Positions 5,499 through 8,106 of a stretch of DNA of 8,106 nucleotides are shown one piece after another. The position numbers and the translations under genes are program-made. The notes beneath the pieces were generated by a model. That model worked only from the letters and a program-made list of their open reading frames with translations, was not told the origin of the DNA and did not search any database. The DNA lies in NCBI GenBank assembly GCA_041639705.1, contig JBEQBT010000151.1:1-8106 (forward strand), in the 5' to 3' direction. The DNA is from JARDZI01 sp041639705 (GTDB taxonomy: Bacteria; Bacillota; Clostridia; Clostridiales; Caloramatoraceae). Within the stretch, counting starts at the first letter, position 1. Each line of letters opens with the position of its first letter.

Positions 5499-6141
5499 AG
5501 AGGGATATACAATATTGAAACAGTCAGAGGTTTCCTTTGAGGAGAGAAAATCCACATTTATATGCAATATAAAGAGGATTGAGGATGAATGTGATGCAAT
5601 GATTTTTATAAATTCAATAAAGGAAAAATATAAGGATGCAACACACAATGTGTATGCATATATAACCAATAATGGAATATCTATGAGATATTCAGACGAT
5701 GGTGAACCACAGGGTACCGCAGGACCTCCAGTTCTTGAAGTATTAAAACGAGAAGGATTAAATGATGTAGCTACAGTTATTACAAGGTATTTTGGAGGCA
5801 TACTTCTTGGTGCAGGGGGGCTAATTAGAGCTTATGGCAGTTCCTGCAAGGCTGGTATTGATTCAGCTAAAAAAGTCATGAGATTAGAGGCCTGGGATTT
5901 TTATATAGTATGTGATTATGACAAATACGGAAAGCTAAATAACTATTTACAAAATAAGAATATTAAAATAATGGATGCACAATTCACAGAGAATATAAAG
6001 TTGAACATTGTTTGTTTAAAAAAGGATTTTGAGGGGATTAATAGTGATATAATTGAAATGATGAACGGAAAAGATATAATTAGCAAGAACACTAATACTA
6101 TGTGTTTTGTAGATGATAATGAAAGATTAATGGAGGCGTAA
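5491..6141 (+). CDS. yigZ: YigZ/IMPACT family protein (UPF0029 plus DUF1949)
   Basis: This 216-residue protein has the full YigZ layout. The N-terminal IMPACT/UPF0029 domain (about 1-125) has the signature residues DATHNVYAY (49-57), SDDGEPQGTAG (68-78) and RYFGGILLGAGGLIRAYG (99-116). The C-terminal DUF1949 ferredoxin-like domain covers about 133-210. The eukaryotic relative IMPACT acts in the GCN2 translation-control pathway. Bacterial members are thought to bind nucleic acid or act with the ribosome, but the role is not settled. The start codon lies inside the end of the HEAT gene (ATGACTAA overlap), with AAAGGTG upstream, so the two are probably translationally coupled. Confidence 0.93.
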   Translation: MTKEGYTILKQSEVSFEERKSTFICNIKRIEDECDAMIFINSIKEKYKDATHNVYAYITNNGISMRYSDDGEPQGTAGPPVLEVLKREGLNDVATVITRYFGGILLGAGGLIRAYGSSCKAGIDSAKKVMRLEAWDFYIVCDYDKYGKLNNYLQNKNIKIMDAQFTENIKLNIVCLKKDFEGINSDIIEMMNGKDIISKNTNTMCFVDDNERLMEA

Positions 6142-6144
6142 AAA

Positions 6145-6525
6145 ATGGAAAATATTAAAGAGTTTAGAGATAAAGAAATCTGGGCAGTTGTTGGAAGTGT
6201 ACATAATAAAGAAAAGTATGCACATAGAATTTACCATTTTTTAAAGAGCAAGGGATATAAGGTATATCCAGTTGACCCATCAGGAGAGATGGTGGATGGA
6301 GATAAAAGCTTTAAAACATTATCAGAGCTTCCAGAAAAACCTGAAGCTATTGATATGGTAATAAATCCGATAAAAGGAGAGGCTTATGTAATTGAGGCAA
6401 AAATTTTAGATATTAAATATATTTGGTTTCAACCTGGCGCAGAGAGTAATGAATTAATAGAAAAATCAAACTCCTATGGAATGAATGTTGTACACAATAA
6501 TTGTGTTATGGTGGAATTTAGGTAG
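6145..6525 (+). CDS. CoA-binding-domain protein (Rossmann fold, YccU-like)
   Basis: This 126-residue protein is a single CoA-binding Rossmann domain like that at the N terminus of succinyl-CoA synthetase alpha chains. The nucleotide-binding strand and turn read AVVGS (14-18). Later motifs typical of the family are YPVDPSG, the strand and turn IWFQPGAES, and the C-terminal VVHNNCVMVEF with C120. Single-domain members are widespread and their roles are largely unknown. The gene starts 3 nt after the yigZ stop, and GGAGG within the last codons of yigZ acts as the ribosome binding site, so it is the third gene of the HEAT-yigZ operon. Confidence 0.88.
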   Translation: MENIKEFRDKEIWAVVGSVHNKEKYAHRIYHFLKSKGYKVYPVDPSGEMVDGDKSFKTLSELPEKPEAIDMVINPIKGEAYVIEAKILDIKYIWFQPGAESNELIEKSNSYGMNVVHNNCVMVEFR

Positions 6526-6533
6526 TAAAATAG

Positions 6534-6726
6534 GGCTGTCTCAAAATACTACTTTCTCATAAAAATCGTGCTTTATAGCTTACATTGTCATTGCGATGAA
6601 AGCCACTGCCAGTGTCAATGTCATCCTGAACCCAGTGAAGGAGCTTATAGTATCTTCGGAAAGACCCTTCACTAAGTTCAGGATGACAAGCACAAATTAT
6701 GAGTTTTTGGTAATTTTGAGACAGCC
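6534..6726. mobile_element. MITE-like element with GGCTGTCTCAAAA termini (family A, longest copy)
   Basis: The ends are perfect 13-bp inverted repeats, GGCTGTCTCAAAA, extending imperfectly through CTCATAA and GTGCTT to about 40 bp. Inside there is a second nested hairpin with TGTCATCCTGAAC against GTTCAGGATGACA and AGTGAAGG against CCTTCACT. There is no real coding capacity. It lies between the converging ends of the CoA-binding gene (6525) and the TauE gene (6730) and may serve as a two-way terminator. No clear target-site duplication is seen. Confidence 0.7.
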
Positions 6727-6729
6727 TCA

Positions 6730-7089
6730 TTATTTTGAACATTTATTTTTGCAGCAAACTTCATAAATACCCATAACTAACAGAAATACACCAAATAAAC
6801 GACGAAGAACATTGCCAGGTAGTTTAATTGCAAAATATGAACCAATAATTGCACCTAGTAATCCACCTAGAATTAATTTCAATGTAATTTTCTTCTCTAT
6901 ATTCCCCTGTTTCAAATGGGATATAATTGCAACTAACCCTGCAGGTATAAAAGATAACAGGTTAACACTTTGAGCAATATGTTGTGGCGTTTTTAAAAAA
7001 ATAGTAAGTGCAGGTATTAGTATTGTACCTCCACCAATTCCCATACCGCTTATGATACCTGAGAGTATGCTTATTAATATAATTAACAT
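6730..7089 (-). CDS. TauE/SafE family permease, C-terminal half protein
   Basis: This 119-residue, highly hydrophobic protein has about four membrane segments (roughly 2-28, 40-60, 68-88 and 94-112). The first segments carry the TauE/SafE glycine motif GMGIGGGTILIPAL (about 15-28). A usual TauE/SafE protein has about 250 residues in two such repeats; this is one repeat. The start lies 1 nt after the stop of the upstream half, so the two genes are translationally coupled and their products probably assemble together. Known members export sulfite, sulfoacetate or related organosulfur anions; the substrate here is not indicated. The tail is Cys- and Lys-rich (CCKNKCSK). Confidence 0.88.
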   Translation of the reverse strand: MLIILISILSGIISGMGIGGGTILIPALTIFLKTPQHIAQSVNLLSFIPAGLVAIISHLKQGNIEKKITLKLILGGLLGAIIGSYFAIKLPGNVLRRLFGVFLLVMGIYEVCCKNKCSK

Positions 7090-7090
7090 T

Positions 7091-7447
7091 TTAAAGCACC
7101 AACCTTATTGCAGCAGCAATCATTGAAAATCCAAATATTTTTCGAAGTGTTCCATCTGAAAACTTATTTAAAATTCTAGAACCAATATATCCTCCTATGA
7201 TACTTCCAATTGCAACTTGAAGTGTTAAATTCCAGTTTACTTTGCTTGAGGATATATAAAAAAAAGAACTTATAATGGATAAAGGCATAATTATTGCAAT
7301 AGCGGTAGCATGTGATTTGTTTTCTTTAACACCTAATAAAAACACCATTGCAGGAACGAGAATGGTTCCTCCTCCAGAACCAAATATTCCATTACATAAA
7401 CCAGCTATAAATCCAATTACTAAGATCTTCATAAAGTGTTTTTTCAT
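7091..7447 (-). CDS. TauE/SafE family permease, N-terminal half protein
   Basis: This 118-residue membrane protein has the same layout as its neighbour: a first hydrophobic hairpin with CNGIFGSGGGTILVPAM (about 18-34), then segments near 48-66, 74-92 and 100-118. The shared GGGTIL-PA motif shows that the two genes are repeats of one fold. The frame stays open to a TTG at 7492, but AAAGGGTG (7460-7453) sits just before the ATG at 7447, so I take 7447. The downstream gene follows after 1 nt. The pair is probably one transporter made of two half-length chains. Confidence 0.88.
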   Translation of the reverse strand: MKKHFMKILVIGFIAGLCNGIFGSGGGTILVPAMVFLLGVKENKSHATAIAIIMPLSIISSFFYISSSKVNWNLTLQVAIGSIIGGYIGSRILNKFSDGTLRKIFGFSMIAAAIRLVL

Positions 7448-7582
7448 TTCATCACCCTTTAATAAGATATAAAAATTAACACTTTTATTCAAACATTCTC
7501 ATAACATAGCGACGAACAATGCTGCTATAGATTTACATTCTAGAAATAATGCGTAACAATTAAAGCGAAACATGATAGAGCA
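7448..7582. other. Leader and upstream region of the TauE pair
   Basis: Apart from the ribosome binding site AAAGGGTG (7460-7453, minus strand), I see no coding region and no convincing promoter here. The TauE promoter should lie in this stretch or in the repeat block next to it. Confidence 0.4.
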
Positions 7583-7695
7583 GTAGTGGTCGATGCCCAC
7601 ATCGACAGGTCATTAACTTGGTAGGCGATACCTACATCAATTGTGGGAATCCCATATGCCGAAAATGCCATGCCGATGTGGGCATCGGCCACTAC
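7583..7695. repeat. Composite palindromic repeat (inverted pair of GATGCCCACATC units)
   Basis: Positions 7583-7604 and 7674-7695 are inverted copies matching at 21 of 22 bases. Each arm is also a hairpin in itself: GTCGATGCCCACATCGAC (7589-7606) and GCCGATGTGGGCATCGGC (7672-7689). Between them lies a smaller hairpin GTAGGCGATACCTAC (7621-7635). The block is clearly richer in G and C than its surroundings, which suggests an acquired REP-like element. Confidence 0.7.
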
Positions 7696-7714
7696 AGTGC
7701 ACGTTATTCACAAT

Positions 7715-7741
7715 GTAGGGGTGAACACTGTTCGCCGCTAC
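7715..7741. repeat. Second REP-like palindrome (GAACACTGTTC core)
   Basis: The left arm GTAGGGGTGAACA (7715-7727) pairs at 11 of 13 positions with TGTTCGCCGCTAC (7729-7741) around a single C. It resembles a separate dispersed palindrome family placed 20 bp after the previous block. Confidence 0.6.
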
Positions 7742-7939
7742 GACGCATAACCACACTATTATATTTTAATTCCATTTTAACCTTTTTCGTAAACATAGCA
7801 TAAATTTAATGTAACCATAACTTATGTGGGTTATACTTACTATAGAGCTTCAAATAAACTATCTATTTCTATATTGTCATTGCAGAAATATATGTATTAT
7901 GCTATATTTTATTATGAGTTATAAGTTGTAAAATAGAAT
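7742..7939. other. Intergenic stretch without a recognised gene
   Basis: This is very AT-rich sequence between the repeat block and the yebC promoter. I see no open frame with a ribosome binding site and no strong hairpin. Confidence 0.5.
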
Positions 7940-7968
7940 TTGAACCATAGCTAAAAACATGATATAAT
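7940..7968 (+). promoter_or_regulatory. Sigma-A-type promoter of yebC
   Basis: TTGAAC (7940-7945), a 17-bp spacer and a perfect TATAAT (7963-7968). Transcription would start near 7975, giving a leader of about 30 nt that contains the purine-rich site GGGGGGAG (7993-8000). Confidence 0.8.
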
Positions 7969-8006
7969 ATATAATCGTGCAATACCATATATGGGGGGAG
8001 TTAAAT

Positions 8007-8106
8007 ATGTCAGGACATTCAAAATGGGCTAATATAAAACGTAAAAAAGGAAAAACAGATGCAGCTAGAGGTAAGGTATTTACTAAGCTAGGCAAGGAAA
8101 TTATGG
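8007..8106 (+). CDS. yebC: YebC/PmpR-family DNA-binding protein, N-terminal part (cut by window edge)
   Basis: The first 33 residues begin MSGHSKWANIKRKKGKTDA and continue ARGKVFTKLGKEIM, the conserved N terminus of the YebC/PmpR/TACO1 family. Members are about 240 residues long. They were first described as transcriptional regulators, and later work links them to translation of difficult peptide stretches. The gene has its own promoter (7940-7968) and a G-rich ribosome binding site 6 nt before the ATG. The rest lies beyond the window. Confidence 0.93.
   Translation, partial: MSGHSKWANIKRKKGKTDAARGKVFTKLGKEIM

Noticed and set aside
6557..6742. Open frame of 61 codons on the minus strand
   Set aside because: It is the translation of the MITE-like element and overlaps the end of the TauE gene.
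7464..7492. TTGAAT-17-TATCTT on the minus strand as the TauE promoter
   Set aside because: Transcription would start near 7457, inside the Shine-Dalgarno sequence of the gene.
7618..7803. Open frame of 61 codons on the plus strand
   Set aside because: It lies within the palindromic repeat block, with no good ribosome binding site and no recognisable protein features.

Overview
The window is low-GC, densely coding DNA with strong AGGAGG-type ribosome binding sites and sigma-A-like promoters. Its proteins (a MocR-type regulator, IMPACT/YigZ, split TauE/SafE permeases, DUF1858 redox proteins, YebC) point to an anaerobic Clostridium-like Firmicute. The species cannot be fixed from the sequence. 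If the main finding is right, the organism also makes selenocysteine.

Layout, left to right. A TIM-barrel protein (35-703) ends at a terminator. A 120-bp triple-hairpin repeat follows, then a small zinc-ribbon protein (947-1186), a MITE-like hairpin, and a second nearly identical copy of the triple-hairpin repeat. Next come a nucleotidyltransferase-fold protein (1548-2441) with its own promoter and a MocR-family regulator/aminotransferase (2609-4030). Then there are two minus-strand DUF1858 genes: a Cys-containing copy (4486-4689) and, downstream of it, a copy interrupted by one in-frame TGA (4159-4350). On the plus strand a tight operon carries a HEAT-repeat protein, a YigZ/IMPACT protein and a CoA-binding-fold protein (4833-6525). 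A third MITE-like element separates this operon from two convergent minus-strand half-length TauE/SafE permease genes (6730-7447). A roughly 560-bp intergenic stretch holds a GC-richer block of palindromic repeats and then a clear promoter for yebC, which runs off the right edge.

The most notable signal is the gene at 4159-4350. Its TGA sits exactly where the second cysteine of the CxxC redox motif lies in the neighbouring paralog, giving CxxU. The frame stays open and conserved for 31 codons after the TGA, the ribosome binding site is strong, and a perfect 8-bp stem with a GGG loop lies 22-40 nt downstream of the TGA, which is where bacterial SECIS elements sit. I read it as a small selenoprotein that conventional ORF calling misses. 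The Cys paralog also has an 8-bp hairpin at nearly the same offset, which may be a relic of a Sec-to-Cys change or may simply reflect shared protein sequence.

The genes do not form one pathway. The HEAT/YigZ/CoA-binding operon is one transcription unit, the TauE halves probably form one transporter, and the DUF1858 pair are related redox proteins under separate promoters. Intergenic spaces are unusually rich in small hairpin repeats of at least three families.
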